Source of the DNA: a virus | Reading direction: 5' to 3' (one strand) | Virus record (IMG/VR): IMGVR_UViG_3300017762_000021 | Span: 1-38,666 of that record | Length of the DNA stretch: 38,666 nucleotides | Shown here: piece after piece, positions 1 to 8,149 of the stretch | How positions within the stretch are numbered: the stretch's first letter is position 1 | How the letters are laid out: each line of letters begins with the position of its first letter | Notes under the pieces: generated by a model | Seen by the model: only the letters and a program-made list of their open reading frames with translations | Databases searched by the model: none | Told to the model about the DNA's origin: nothing | Made by a program: the position numbers and the translations under genes

Positions 1-1759
1 AGCCAGAGATTAATTCTGCGCTGTCTACTGAATTGTCTGCTAGTTCGCTTGAACCAACAGCACCTGCATTGATGTGTTTTGCTAATATTTGGTCTGTTGC
101 AATTTTTGCTGAAGTAACTTGGTTAGCTGCGATATGTATTGTGTCAATACTACCAGTTGCTATTTCTGAACTATCTATTGAGTTTTCAGCTATATGTGTT
201 ACATCTATAACACCTGTACCTATCTTTGCAGCAGTGATTGAGTTATTTCCTAAATGTATAGTATCTATACTACCTGTTACTAACTCTGCTGAATCTACTG
301 AATTAGCTCCTAAGTGGTCTGCTGTTATTGTTGCTGTAGGTATATGTCTTGCAACGATTGAATTCTGTGCTATCTTAGTTCCGTCTACTGCGTTATCTGC
401 AATATTGGCTAAGGCTATTGTATTGGCGGCTATTTTTGCGCCTGTTACTTGTAAGTTTCCTATATGTGCAGTATCTATACTACCATCTACAAGATGTTCT
501 GAATCTATAGAGTCATCAGCGATTTTTGAGCTACTTACTGCATCCGCTCCTATTTTTCCACTAGTTACTGCTCCTGTACCTATTTTTGCTTCTGTTACTT
601 GTGAAGCTCCAATATGTATAGTATCAATGCTACCTGATACAAGTTCAGAACTATCAATAGAGTTTGCAGCTATTTGTGTAGAACCTACACTATTAATTCC
701 TACATTGGAACTATTTACTATTGCTTTCCAACCCATGTTACCATGTGCTGAACATTGGTAATACAATATTTGAGGAGTAGTGTCTGTAACGGCAATTTCT
801 GTGTATGCACCTGAACTTCCTGCTGTTCCGTTATTTGTAACTCCTGTAGTATAAGCCGTTGTTTTATTGGCTTCTAAATAAAATCTGAAAGGATGGTTAG
901 CGTTTGACGAGTCATCTTGCTTAAATTTATAGGTATTCCCGGGTTGTAATACTAATACTGGAGACTCTTTGCCTTCGAACTTATATCCTAGAGTGCTACC
1001 ATTTCCGTAGTCACCGTGTGCGGAAGTTTTTGTAATAACCGTTACATCATATTCATAAGTTCCAAATTCTTGAATTGATTTTGCGTTCTTGTGTATTTCA
1101 CTTGAAGTAACATTATCAGCAACTATTTTTGCTGTACTCACTGAATTTGTGCTTAGTTTTGCACCTGTTACTTGTAAAGCTCCAATATGTATAGTGTCAA
1201 TACTACCTGTTACTAGTTCGCTAGAGTCTACTGAGTTTGCGCCAAGTTGTGTTGAAGTAATACTCCCATCAGCAATATGATGAGCAGTAACTGCATTTTG
1301 GGCAATCCTCGCTGTTGTTATTTGATTTTCAGCAATTTTAACTGTGGTTATAGCATTGTCAGCTACTTGTAATGTTTCGATTGCATTTGTGGCTATCTCT
1401 GAAGTATCTACTGAGTTTGCAGCTATTTCGTTGGAAGTGATAGCGTTAGCAGCTAGTTTGGCTGTTGTGACTTGTCCTGTTCCAATATGAATAGTATCAA
1501 TAGAACCACTTACTAACTCACTTGAATCTACTGAGTTTGCAGCGATACCTGCATTTGTTACTGAATTATCTCCTACGCCTGTAACTGCTGTTGCTTGTAG
1601 CTGTGCAGCTCCAACAGAGTTTGTAGCAAGTTCTGAGGCGCTAATAGAATTAACTGCTATTTCAGAGGCACTAATAGCATTTGCAGCTATCTTTGATGCT
1701 ACCACACTATTGTTTCCTATTGAATCTTGTTGTACTAAAAATTTACCGATTAGTGGCAT
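1..1759 (-). CDS. Tail fibre with decapeptide repeats and an inserted cupredoxin-like domain (3' end outside window)
   Basis: The frame is open from ATG at 1759 to base 1 with no stop, so at least 586 residues are present and the C-terminus lies outside. Residues 5-235 and 350-586 are built of roughly ten-residue units with Ile/Val/Leu, Asn and Ala/Ser at fixed places. A longer unit, with the core GSIDTxH(I/L) followed by (Q/N)(V/S)(T/I)xAK(I/L), recurs six times. Such low-complexity periodic sequence is usual in trimeric fibre shafts. Residues about 240-350 are different: a beta-rich domain with HPF at 289-291 and YYQCSAHGNMGW at 333-344, which supplies His289, Cys336, His339 and Met342, the ligand set of a type 1 copper (cupredoxin) site. 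The gene follows three other fibre genes with a 1-base gap. A role in host adhesion is inferred from position and composition; copper binding is untested. Confidence 0.8.
   Translation of the reverse strand, partial: MPLIGKFLVQQDSIGNNSVVASKIAANAISASEIAVNSISASELATNSVGAAQLQATAVTGVGDNSVTNAGIAANSVDSSELVSGSIDTIHIGTGQVTTAKLAANAITSNEIAANSVDTSEIATNAIETLQVADNAITTVKIAENQITTARIAQNAVTAHHIADGSITSTQLGANSVDSSELVTGSIDTIHIGALQVTGAKLSTNSVSTAKIVADNVTSSEIHKNAKSIQEFGTYEYDVTVITKTSAHGDYGNGSTLGYKFEGKESPVLVLQPGNTYKFKQDDSSNANHPFRFYLEANKTTAYTTGVTNNGTAGSSGAYTEIAVTDTTPQILYYQCSAHGNMGWKAIVNSSNVGINSVGSTQIAANSIDSSELVSGSIDTIHIGASQVTEAKIGTGAVTSGKIGADAVSSSKIADDSIDSEHLVDGSIDTAHIGNLQVTGAKIAANTIALANIADNAVDGTKIAQNSIVARHIPTATITADHLGANSVDSAELVTGSIDTIHLGNNSITAAKIGTGVIDVTHIAENSIDSSEIATGSIDTIHIAANQVTSAKIATDQILAKHINAGAVGSSELADNSVDSAELISG
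1..1759 (-). repeat. Degenerate 30-bp (ten-residue) coding repeats in fibre gene
   Basis: The same 30-base unit is repeated many times in degenerate form in two blocks (about 1-700 and 1110-1740). Recognisable shared pieces include a stretch resembling ccaatatgtatagtatcaat near 148, 251, 460, 610, 1180 and 1483. The copies differ at wobble positions, so this is an old protein-level repeat rather than a recent tandem array. The interval 740-1100 is repeat-free and corresponds to the inserted domain. Confidence 0.7.
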
Positions 1760-1760
1760 T

Positions 1761-2093
1761 TTATGTTTGCTCCAAATAAGATAGAACTACGTCTATCGAG
1801 CTTGCCGTGTTTGACTGTACTTTAATTGCATCACCAGCTTCTAATACTACTTTTGCATCTCCACCGATTGGTGCGAGTGTTGAGCCTGCTGGTATTTCTA
1901 TTCCATGAACTATACTGATGTGATTAGTTGTACTTGCGTCATAAAATTGAGCAGTAGCATTTATATCTGCGCCACCAACATTACATAGGTATAAACCTAT
2001 AATCGTTGTTGTTGTTGAACTAGGGCAGGTATATACTGTAGATAAACTTGTTCCTATATCATTCCCTGTTGCTGTTTTAAATGCTGATGCCAT
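1761..2093 (-). CDS. Small virion/tail-fibre associated protein, 110 aa
   Basis: A small acidic beta-rich protein with no signal peptide or TM segment. The middle alternates hydrophobic and Thr/Ser residues (TTTIIGLYLCNVG, then ATAQFYD) and ends in an AGDAIKVQS strand pattern, as in small phage beta-sandwich structural proteins. I recall similar short proteins beside tail fibres of marine phages but cannot name the family. It lies between two fibre genes with gaps of 1 and 4 bases, so it is probably co-translated with them. A fibre-tip or trimerisation component is an inference. Confidence 0.6.
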   Translation of the reverse strand: MASAFKTATGNDIGTSLSTVYTCPSSTTTTIIGLYLCNVGGADINATAQFYDASTTNHISIVHGIEIPAGSTLAPIGGDAKVVLEAGDAIKVQSNTASSIDVVLSYLEQT

Positions 2094-2097
2094 AATC

Positions 2098-2307
2098 TTA
2101 TCCTAATGCTATCGAGAAAGCTACTAGGTCATCTGTTGTTAATGCTCCTGGTACATGACTAGCTAAAGTTACTATTGAGCCGTCTGCTTTCTTTGTATAA
2201 ATCTTTTGGTCAGCCACATTCATAGCAAGTTCATGTGTTTGTAAATCGCTTGACTGTGGCACAGATAATGCTGTTTCTGACCTTTTTGGTTTAATAACGT
2301 GAGCCAT
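2098..2307 (-). CDS. Short fibre-type adhesin fragment or adaptor, 69 aa
   Basis: This short protein begins with an IKPKRS motif very like the IKIKRSSS start of the 547-aa fibre just upstream. It then has the pattern LQTHELAMNVADQKIYTKKADGS, the common N-terminal attachment signature of phage fibres (hydrophobic strand, then a polar K-x-Y/F turn). It looks like an attachment module without a shaft. It could be a truncated fibre copy or a genuine adaptor. The gap to the upstream gene is 2 bases. Confidence 0.6.
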   Translation of the reverse strand: MAHVIKPKRSETALSVPQSSDLQTHELAMNVADQKIYTKKADGSIVTLASHVPGALTTDDLVAFSIALG

Positions 2308-2309
2308 TC

Positions 2310-3953
2310 TTAGAAAGTACCTCCGTCTAATGTGTTAGTCCATGTTATTGTTCCGTTGTTTCCTACTTGTAATACTTGTCCTACAGAGTGTGTAGAGTCG
2401 TATGTTCCGATTGATAAAGAAGCAAAAGAGTTACCACCATTTGCACCATATAATAGTGTACCTTCTGGTAGTGCGGCTACTCCTTTTAATCTTGCTGTAT
2501 CTGAATTAAGTTCTATTGTAGTATTATCTACATTTAGAGCTAAAGTATTTCCTGATTTTGATAAACCATTTCCTGCTGTAACACTACCAGCTCCTGAGAA
2601 CTGAGTCATTGTTATGGTATCAGTACCAATAGAAGCTGAGCCAGTTATGTTTGAAAGTACAAAACCTGCATCTGCATCACTACCTTCTTCAACAAATGTA
2701 AACATACCACCAGTAACTTCTGCTGCACTGTCTGCATCTGTTGTTCTTGTAAGAACGTATGGGTTTCCAACATCACCTACTGTTGTTACAGAGTAGATAC
2801 CGTTTTGTTTTCCGTCTGTCTGTGCTTTTACAAGTACTCTGTCTCCAGATGTTAAGTTAGTGCTATCTATAGAAACCGCACCATTACCACTTGCTGTAAG
2901 TGTTGCACCGACGCCACTAGTACCATTATTATAAGTTGCATTTAAATTACTCTGTGAGCTAACTCTTACTGAATCTTTGATATCTAGTGCTTGTTTTACA
3001 GAATCAACATATGCTTTAGTTGTAGCATCAGTTGCTTGTGCTGGAGTACCAATATTAGTTATTTTGTTACCGCCCATATCAACTGTTTGTGAGCCTGCAA
3101 CTGTTAGTCCACCATCAAAGTCAGCTGATTGTGTGAATGTTGCTGTACCAGTAACTGTTACTGTATCTCCTGAATTATCTCCAAGAATAACATTACCGTC
3201 TGCTTTTAACTGTCCGTCTACCTCTAAGTTTGAAGAGAAAGTCGCATTATTAGTTACTGCTAATGTACCTGCGATTGCTGTATTACCTTCTCCGCTTGTT
3301 ACTGTGAATTTGTTTGTGTTAATTGTTAAATTACCAGCAGCTGATATAGCTCCATTAGAAGATAAAGAATTAACTGTTGCAGAACTTGATACATCTAAAG
3401 TACCATTTAAATCTACGTTCTTGCCAAGTTCAATTTCTTCACTACCGTTTGTGGTAATTAATTTAATATAAGAAGTACCGCCTTCATTTATATCTAACGC
3501 TGCTGCATTATCATCTAAGATAGTGATTGAGTTAGATTGTGAGGCTAAAGATAAAGTACCTCCGTGAGTGACTGTTACTGTACCAGCTGCATTTAATCCT
3601 AATGCTCCTGCTGATGTAATTGTTATATTTCCGCTTGTTGTTGTTTTTAAAGTCAGTGCTGAAGCTGCGGTTGCTATAGTATTATTAGCCCCAGTAATTA
3701 CTGTAGCACCAGTTTTTAACTGGTCTATTTTATTATCTGCGCCTGTAATAACTGCTGAACTTGCTGTAAGAGTACCAGCTGTGTGGTCTAACATTGCAAC
3801 ATACAAATCTCCACCGATTGTTGTTACTGCTGAACTACTAGGGTGACCTATAAATAGCTTTTTCGAATTAGAAGAATATGCTAATTCACCAGCACCTAAT
3901 GAGGTAGGAGCAGCGGTGGAACTACTTCTTTTGATTTTAATGGTTTGTGCCAT
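2310..3953 (-). CDS. Tail fibre protein, 547 aa
   Basis: The N-terminus has the fibre attachment signature (IKIKRSSS, then GAGELAYSSNSKKLFIG). The central 350 residues are Thr/Ser/Ala/Gly/Asn-rich with short repeated strands (GTLxxSSSATV, GNLTINTNKF, VDGQLKADGNVILGDNSG), typical of beta-helical trimeric fibre shafts. Around residues 320-335 a TTKAYVDSVKQALDIKDSV segment precedes a C-terminal globular part, a layout seen in many marine phage fibres. The C-terminus ends TLDGGTF, echoing VDAGSF at the end of the neighbouring 126-aa protein. Host adhesion is the expected role. Confidence 0.8.
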   Translation of the reverse strand: MAQTIKIKRSSSTAAPTSLGAGELAYSSNSKKLFIGHPSSSAVTTIGGDLYVAMLDHTAGTLTASSAVITGADNKIDQLKTGATVITGANNTIATAASALTLKTTTSGNITITSAGALGLNAAGTVTVTHGGTLSLASQSNSITILDDNAAALDINEGGTSYIKLITTNGSEEIELGKNVDLNGTLDVSSSATVNSLSSNGAISAAGNLTINTNKFTVTSGEGNTAIAGTLAVTNNATFSSNLEVDGQLKADGNVILGDNSGDTVTVTGTATFTQSADFDGGLTVAGSQTVDMGGNKITNIGTPAQATDATTKAYVDSVKQALDIKDSVRVSSQSNLNATYNNGTSGVGATLTASGNGAVSIDSTNLTSGDRVLVKAQTDGKQNGIYSVTTVGDVGNPYVLTRTTDADSAAEVTGGMFTFVEEGSDADAGFVLSNITGSASIGTDTITMTQFSGAGSVTAGNGLSKSGNTLALNVDNTTIELNSDTARLKGVAALPEGTLLYGANGGNSFASLSIGTYDSTHSVGQVLQVGNNGTITWTNTLDGGTF

Positions 3954-3973
3954 GATTATTTCCTATCGAGCTA

Positions 3974-4354
3974 TTAAAAGCTCCCTGCGTCTACCGTGTC
4001 TGAGTCCGCTGAATTGTTACCTATCATTATAGGGACAAATTCAAAGTTTCCACTCGATGTTTCACGGTAAATCTTTAACTGATTATCATCAGTATCATAA
4101 AATAAATCTCCCTCAGCCAAGTCTGTTGTACTTGATGTAGGAGCTGTTGTTGAGACAAAGAATTGATTTGCTAGAAAGTTAAGTGCGCCTTCTACAGTCG
4201 TTTCACTTGCTAGTGTACCTACAGGATTAGAGAGACTAATTCCTGCGGCGTCGTCAGCTGTACCAGCAATTGCGTTAGATATTGTTAGAGTTGTACTTTG
4301 AGATGTAGCATTGATGCTTGTATTATTAGGAGTAATAGTTATCGTTGTTGCCAT
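3974..4354 (-). CDS. Small tail-fibre-like structural protein, 126 aa
   Basis: The first half is Thr/Ser/Asn-rich (TITITPNNTSINATSQS). The second half has TAPTSSTTDLAEGDLFYDTDDNQLKIY, a frequent fibre motif in which a short strand pair displays D-x-D-N-Q-L-K-x-Y. The C-terminal DTVDAGSF resembles the end of the 547-aa fibre. Its start codon shares one base with the stop of the upstream 112-aa gene, so the two are translationally coupled. Confidence 0.65.
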   Translation of the reverse strand: MATTITITPNNTSINATSQSTTLTISNAIAGTADDAAGISLSNPVGTLASETTVEGALNFLANQFFVSTTAPTSSTTDLAEGDLFYDTDDNQLKIYRETSSGNFEFVPIMIGNNSADSDTVDAGSF

Positions 4355-4692
4355 TATCTTGTTACATTTGGTGTAACTCTTGCTACACCCTCGATTAATC
4401 TAGTCATGCTTGAAGCTGATGAATTGAATAATTCTAAATCATAGTAATACTTTCCTGCTGCAACGTTTGCTGTTAAAGTATAAGGCATCGCCATTTTTAT
4501 AGTTCCATTGGCGGCGTCTGTAACTGTACAGGTAAATGTTGCTGATAAAGTATCTGAAGTAGGAGTAGGTCTTAATTGTGCAGTTGCGGTGTGATTTGAT
4601 AAGTTTATTGATGTGCCATCTTGGGCAATACTCAGCGACAAGGCAAAGTCTGCGCCCTGGTCGATAACTATATCATATTTTCCTGCTGCCAT
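4354..4692 (-). CDS. Baseplate/fibre adaptor-like protein, 112 aa
   Basis: The sequence runs YDIVIDQGADFAL, then LSNHTATAQLRPTP, a GTIKMAMPY strand and KYYYDLELF, ending RLIEGVARVTPNVTR. This is the pattern of the small immunoglobulin-like adaptor domain at the start of many phage baseplate-upper and fibre proteins, where D-Q-G-A-D-F and Y-D-L-E-L are the recurrent core. It is the first gene after a perfect promoter (-10 at 4714-4719), with an AGGAG ribosome binding site 8 bases before the ATG. It probably begins a separately boosted fibre transcription unit. Confidence 0.7.
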   Translation of the reverse strand: MAAGKYDIVIDQGADFALSLSIAQDGTSINLSNHTATAQLRPTPTSDTLSATFTCTVTDAANGTIKMAMPYTLTANVAAGKYYYDLELFNSSASSMTRLIEGVARVTPNVTR

Positions 4693-4713
4693 ATTTGTAC
4701 TCCTATATGCTAA

Positions 4714-4742
4714 ATTATATCAAAAACTTGAGGTGGTGTCAA
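4714..4742 (-). promoter_or_regulatory. Sigma70-type promoter, exact consensus, ahead of fibre genes
   Basis: On the minus strand TTGACA (4742-4737) is followed by 17 bases and TATAAT (4719-4714), an exact match to the bacterial housekeeping promoter. Transcription would begin near 4707, leaving a 15-base leader to the ATG at 4692. The upstream flank CCCCTCAAAAATAGTTC is nearly repeated at the 30.7 kb promoter. Confidence 0.85.
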
Positions 4743-4771
4743 GAACTATTTTTGAGGGGTATATGCTTGAC

Positions 4772-4960
4772 CTACGAGTTCGGGAATTTGTCTTTGACAG
4801 CTTTCCTAGCTAGATAAAATTGTCCAGTTTTTGCCGTGTCACCAAACTTGCCAGAATCAATATCGTGGTATAATTTATCTAATTGTTCTATTGCGTCAGT
4901 ATAATACTTTTGTCTTTTTTCGTTTGCAGTATCTGTTGTTGTAATTGTTATATCTGTCAT
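4772..4960 (-). CDS. Hypothetical tail-region protein, 62 aa
   Basis: A short, charged, mostly helical protein: a Thr/Asp-rich N-terminus, then a helix rich in Lys, Tyr, Gln and Leu (YYTDAIEQLDKLYHDIDSG) and FYLARKAVKDKFPNS. It has no TM segment and no known motif. It overlaps the previous gene by four bases (ATGA), which supports its reality. It could be a small fibre chaperone, judging only by position between tail genes. Confidence 0.6.
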   Translation of the reverse strand: MTDITITTTDTANEKRQKYYTDAIEQLDKLYHDIDSGKFGDTAKTGQFYLARKAVKDKFPNS

Positions 4961-5376
4961 GATGCCCTCGCTGTTACTACTTCGAATCCATAATCAAAGT
5001 AGCCTACTTTTTTAAATATTATCTCAAATTGTCCTGGGTCGTTAAATGTTAAATTTAATGTCGTATCAGACATTGTTGTTTTTAAAACATCATCTATCCA
5101 TACTTGAGTTCCTGTTGGTATTCCTGTAATAGATAATGGAGTTTCTAGTGCAGGAGAGTATGTACTAATTGTAGGATTAAAAGTTGATTTTAAAATAACT
5201 CCATCCTCATCATCATTTACATAGTATCTATTTGCATCTAGTACATCATCTTGTTCGACAGTTATATGACTAAGTCCTAACTCTGCTTGTTCTTGAATTA
5301 TAGCAGAAGTAATTCCATTATCTACTGTCCAGTGAATAAATTTGTTTGAGTCGTAAAATACGTTCCATGTTTTCAT
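4957..5376 (-). CDS. Tail protein with Ig/PEGA-like C-terminal domain, 139 aa
   Basis: The N-terminal half is mixed alpha/beta (MKTWNVFYDSNKFIHWTVDNG). Residues about 85-135 carry a small beta-sandwich pattern: LSITGIPTGTQVWIDDVL, a short turn, TLNLTFNDPG, then a strand ending near GYFDYGFEV. This strand order resembles PEGA or bacterial Ig-like domains, which phages use on tail fibres to touch surface sugars. It overlaps both neighbours by 4 bases (ATGA). Function is inferred only from the tail setting. Confidence 0.6.
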   Translation of the reverse strand: MKTWNVFYDSNKFIHWTVDNGITSAIIQEQAELGLSHITVEQDDVLDANRYYVNDDEDGVILKSTFNPTISTYSPALETPLSITGIPTGTQVWIDDVLKTTMSDTTLNLTFNDPGQFEIIFKKVGYFDYGFEVVTARAS

Positions 5377-6911
5377 AAACTTTCTCCATCTTTAAAGTTT
5401 TCTTCGTGAAATATAATTAAAGCATAATAAATTTTTTCATCATACCCTGTTGTTGTTTCAAAGAATCCGCCAAAATAATTATAATTTTTAGCGTATGTTT
5501 TATTAATTGCTTCTATTGAAATTGTGTTATTGTTACTTGCCGCGGTATTTGCAGCTACTTGATAATGTTTTCTAGTTACACTATTATTCGTATAAGCATT
5601 TATCATTTCGCTTTCCTCTTTCCAAGGAGTATAAGCAACAATTGCATCTGGTGTGGTTTTAGAATTTTGTCCTGTTACTAGTGAGGGAACACTTGAACCA
5701 TACCAAACGCCTCCTACTACATCAACTCCATAAGTTGTGCCTGATGTATTTCTAAAAGTAACTACAAATTTAAAATCGCTTCTCCCACCTGTGTTTGCAC
5801 CGGGCGTAAAGGTTAATCCCATTTTTGCTCTAAAAGATACAATATCTCCTTGGGTTGACCCTTGTCGGCTAAACTCAAGGTTGTTGATTGTAGTTGTGTT
5901 ATTATAACTTGCAGGAATAGTTTGTGGTGCATCTACCCTAACATAATAACCATTATCTTGAACGCCTACAGCCCCTGTGCTATTTGCATTTTGATTTTGT
6001 AAATCAAAACCTAATTTTATATCTACTTGAATCCAGTTGTCTTTCTCTACATTATAGTAGTTTTCTGAGCTTCCCCCATATATTCCAGGGTCTGTAAATT
6101 GTGCATATTGTCCGAAGCTATGTGAAGTAGTTACCTCTAGTACATAATCTCTTCCCGCGTATGCTTGTTTTACTCTTGGACGCATTGCCATACTTCTATG
6201 AGCAGGTGCTTGATATTGATTACCATAACTTCCTCTAGAAAATCTTAGGGCATATGCAGGAACTCTTGTAGATGTTAAAACATCATGATTCTTCCCCCAG
6301 TTATGAGTTATATTTACTCCAGTATGTCCTCTATTTCCATTCCAATAACTAGTATTACTTGTTGTTAGTATTCCTTGATGTACTTCATATACTGAGAGTC
6401 CTCCGCCAATATGACCCCCTGAATCAAACGTAGTGCTTTCTAATCTTCCTTCATCTACTCCAATTACATTTGCTCCTGCATACGGACTTGCTGATGTACC
6501 ACTTCCACTAGAAGTATTTATTCCAGATACAAAAGCTCCTCGTCCTCCCTCTGCTCCAATAACAATTGGAGTATTAGAATATGCTGTTTCTCCATAATCA
6601 TTTAATCTTACTAAAGGTGCTTGTACTCCTCCTGGCGGCTGAGCACTTGAACCAAAGTAAGTTTGATAAGAACCTGTGCCTTGATATGTCCAATCATCTT
6701 CTACATATGTAGTGCCATCTGGCATTGTTAGTGTTAAATTTGCAGAAGAATTAAAACTTACTGCATTTGCTAATCTTAGTACTGCCTTTACTATGTAGTA
6801 GCCACCTGAATGTATATAATCATATTCTACTTGTAATACATTTACAGTAGTTGTTCCATCACTGATTGTGGTTGGTGTTGTTCTTTTTCCTATTACTGCT
6901 CTATTTGCCAT
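5373..6911 (-). CDS. Large tail/fibre protein, 512 aa
   Basis: Begins MANRAVIGKR, similar to the MTKRVALGKL start of the 411-aa protein just upstream, so the two probably share an attachment peptide. The rest is Tyr/Gly/Asn/Ser/Thr-rich and beta-structured, with aromatic patches such as NYFGGFFE near the C-terminus and no catalytic motif I recognise. Composition fits a surface-exposed tail fibre or tip protein. It lies in the J-to-fibre block with a 2-base gap to its upstream neighbour. Confidence 0.65.
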   Translation of the reverse strand: MANRAVIGKRTTPTTISDGTTTVNVLQVEYDYIHSGGYYIVKAVLRLANAVSFNSSANLTLTMPDGTTYVEDDWTYQGTGSYQTYFGSSAQPPGGVQAPLVRLNDYGETAYSNTPIVIGAEGGRGAFVSGINTSSGSGTSASPYAGANVIGVDEGRLESTTFDSGGHIGGGLSVYEVHQGILTTSNTSYWNGNRGHTGVNITHNWGKNHDVLTSTRVPAYALRFSRGSYGNQYQAPAHRSMAMRPRVKQAYAGRDYVLEVTTSHSFGQYAQFTDPGIYGGSSENYYNVEKDNWIQVDIKLGFDLQNQNANSTGAVGVQDNGYYVRVDAPQTIPASYNNTTTINNLEFSRQGSTQGDIVSFRAKMGLTFTPGANTGGRSDFKFVVTFRNTSGTTYGVDVVGGVWYGSSVPSLVTGQNSKTTPDAIVAYTPWKEESEMINAYTNNSVTRKHYQVAANTAASNNNTISIEAINKTYAKNYNYFGGFFETTTGYDEKIYYALIIFHEENFKDGESL

Positions 6912-6913
6912 GA

Positions 6914-8149
6914 TTAAAAAATTGCCAATGAATGTACTCTTGGTTCTAAACTGAATTTTACCGTTGCCGCTGATTCTAGTGTAAAACTATAGCTTGTAAA
7001 TAAATTATCTGATGAAGAACTATAAGTTACTGAAGAAGTAGGTGACGAAACTAATGGAGTTGGTGCTACTGTGTATGGATTATAAAAAGATACTGTTTGT
7101 GTTTGATTATTTCCTGTAGTAGTAAGTGTACTAGTTATTGAAGGAATTGCAGCACTTGTTCCTATTACATCGGCATAGTTAGTAGCTAATTTTTGGTCAT
7201 CTCCTCTATAGGCTATTCCTGCCACTCCATTATCTGTACCTAGTATTAAATCATCTATCTCGCAAGAATCAACATCATATCCAGGTCTTGATACATAAAG
7301 TCCCCCAGCATTAGAAAAACCTGCTGTGCTATTTGTAAACTTTCCTGATATTACTCTTTTCTTTCCTTTTGTAGGAGTATATGCATGTTGATAATTAGCT
7401 CCATCTGCATAATAAAGTTGATTCATATAGCCATAAGCACAAGGTAATCTTAAAACTTTAAAAGATAAGTCTTCACATAAATTTAGTGATTGTCTTACTA
7501 CATTTGAAGTTCCGACTTCTATCCAAGGGCCTTGTCCTGTATAGAAAGAAGCTGCTCGAATAGGTTGAATTGAATCTTCTCTTGAAGCTATTTGTTCTGC
7601 TATAGCATTATTTGCAAATGTACTTAAAGCTCCTACTTGTGAAAATACTTTTCTAAATCCTTGTTTCTTTTCGTCATGAGTAATTAAAGGAATGTAATTT
7701 AAAAAATCAGTTCCTCTTTTGAAGTTTACCTCAGTACTTGCACTAGATTGAAATCCTTGTGCATAAATAACACCTCTTCTATCGCTTCTACTATCAAAGA
7801 GTAAATCCTTTTGCCCTACTTGGTCTACATTTGCATTTTGTTTTGCAACTTTTAATCCATATTCATTATAGTCTGCATAAAAAGTGCCGTTGTTAGGTAA
7901 ATACTGACTACTTATATTATGACTTAAAACTATATCCCAAGTGTCTCCAAATGCAGCTTGATTTTTATGAGTCACTCTTACATTTGTACCTGCAATATTA
8001 TTAGTTCCATCTATACTAATGTAAGCTCCCACTCTTATTGCTTCTGCATTTGAGACCTTATAATATCCTGTCGCACTCGAAGAAGCACGTCCATTTGCAT
8101 CTACTGTATGTACTGTTGCTAGTTTACCTAGAGCTACTCTCTTTGTCAT
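6914..8149 (-). CDS. Tail protein downstream of J, 411 aa
   Basis: Starts MTKRVALGKL and continues with a Ser/Thr/Gly-rich, beta-type sequence. The middle (about residues 95-320) contains more charged, folded-looking sequence (DSRSDRRGVIYAQGFQ, HDEKKQGFRKVF). The end (TTTGNNQTQTVSF, then SSVTYSSSSDN) is again low complexity. No known domain is recognised. The start codon overlaps the stop of J by one base, so its translation is coupled to J and it likely joins the tail tip. Confidence 0.65.
   Translation of the reverse strand: MTKRVALGKLATVHTVDANGRASSSATGYYKVSNAEAIRVGAYISIDGTNNIAGTNVRVTHKNQAAFGDTWDIVLSHNISSQYLPNNGTFYADYNEYGLKVAKQNANVDQVGQKDLLFDSRSDRRGVIYAQGFQSSASTEVNFKRGTDFLNYIPLITHDEKKQGFRKVFSQVGALSTFANNAIAEQIASREDSIQPIRAASFYTGQGPWIEVGTSNVVRQSLNLCEDLSFKVLRLPCAYGYMNQLYYADGANYQHAYTPTKGKKRVISGKFTNSTAGFSNAGGLYVSRPGYDVDSCEIDDLILGTDNGVAGIAYRGDDQKLATNYADVIGTSAAIPSITSTLTTTGNNQTQTVSFYNPYTVAPTPLVSSPTSSVTYSSSSDNLFTSYSFTLESAATVKFSLEPRVHSLAIF

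Noticed and set aside
33-761. Plus-strand ORF of 242 codons at the left edge
   Set aside because: It is the antisense of the repetitive fibre gene; the minus frame is open to the window edge with sensible fibre protein, and the plus product is Ile/Pro/Ser-rich repeat with no motif.
1-1759. CRISPR-like array
   Set aside because: Repeats are coding, in frame, and degenerate at wobble positions, without constant direct repeats separated by unique spacers.
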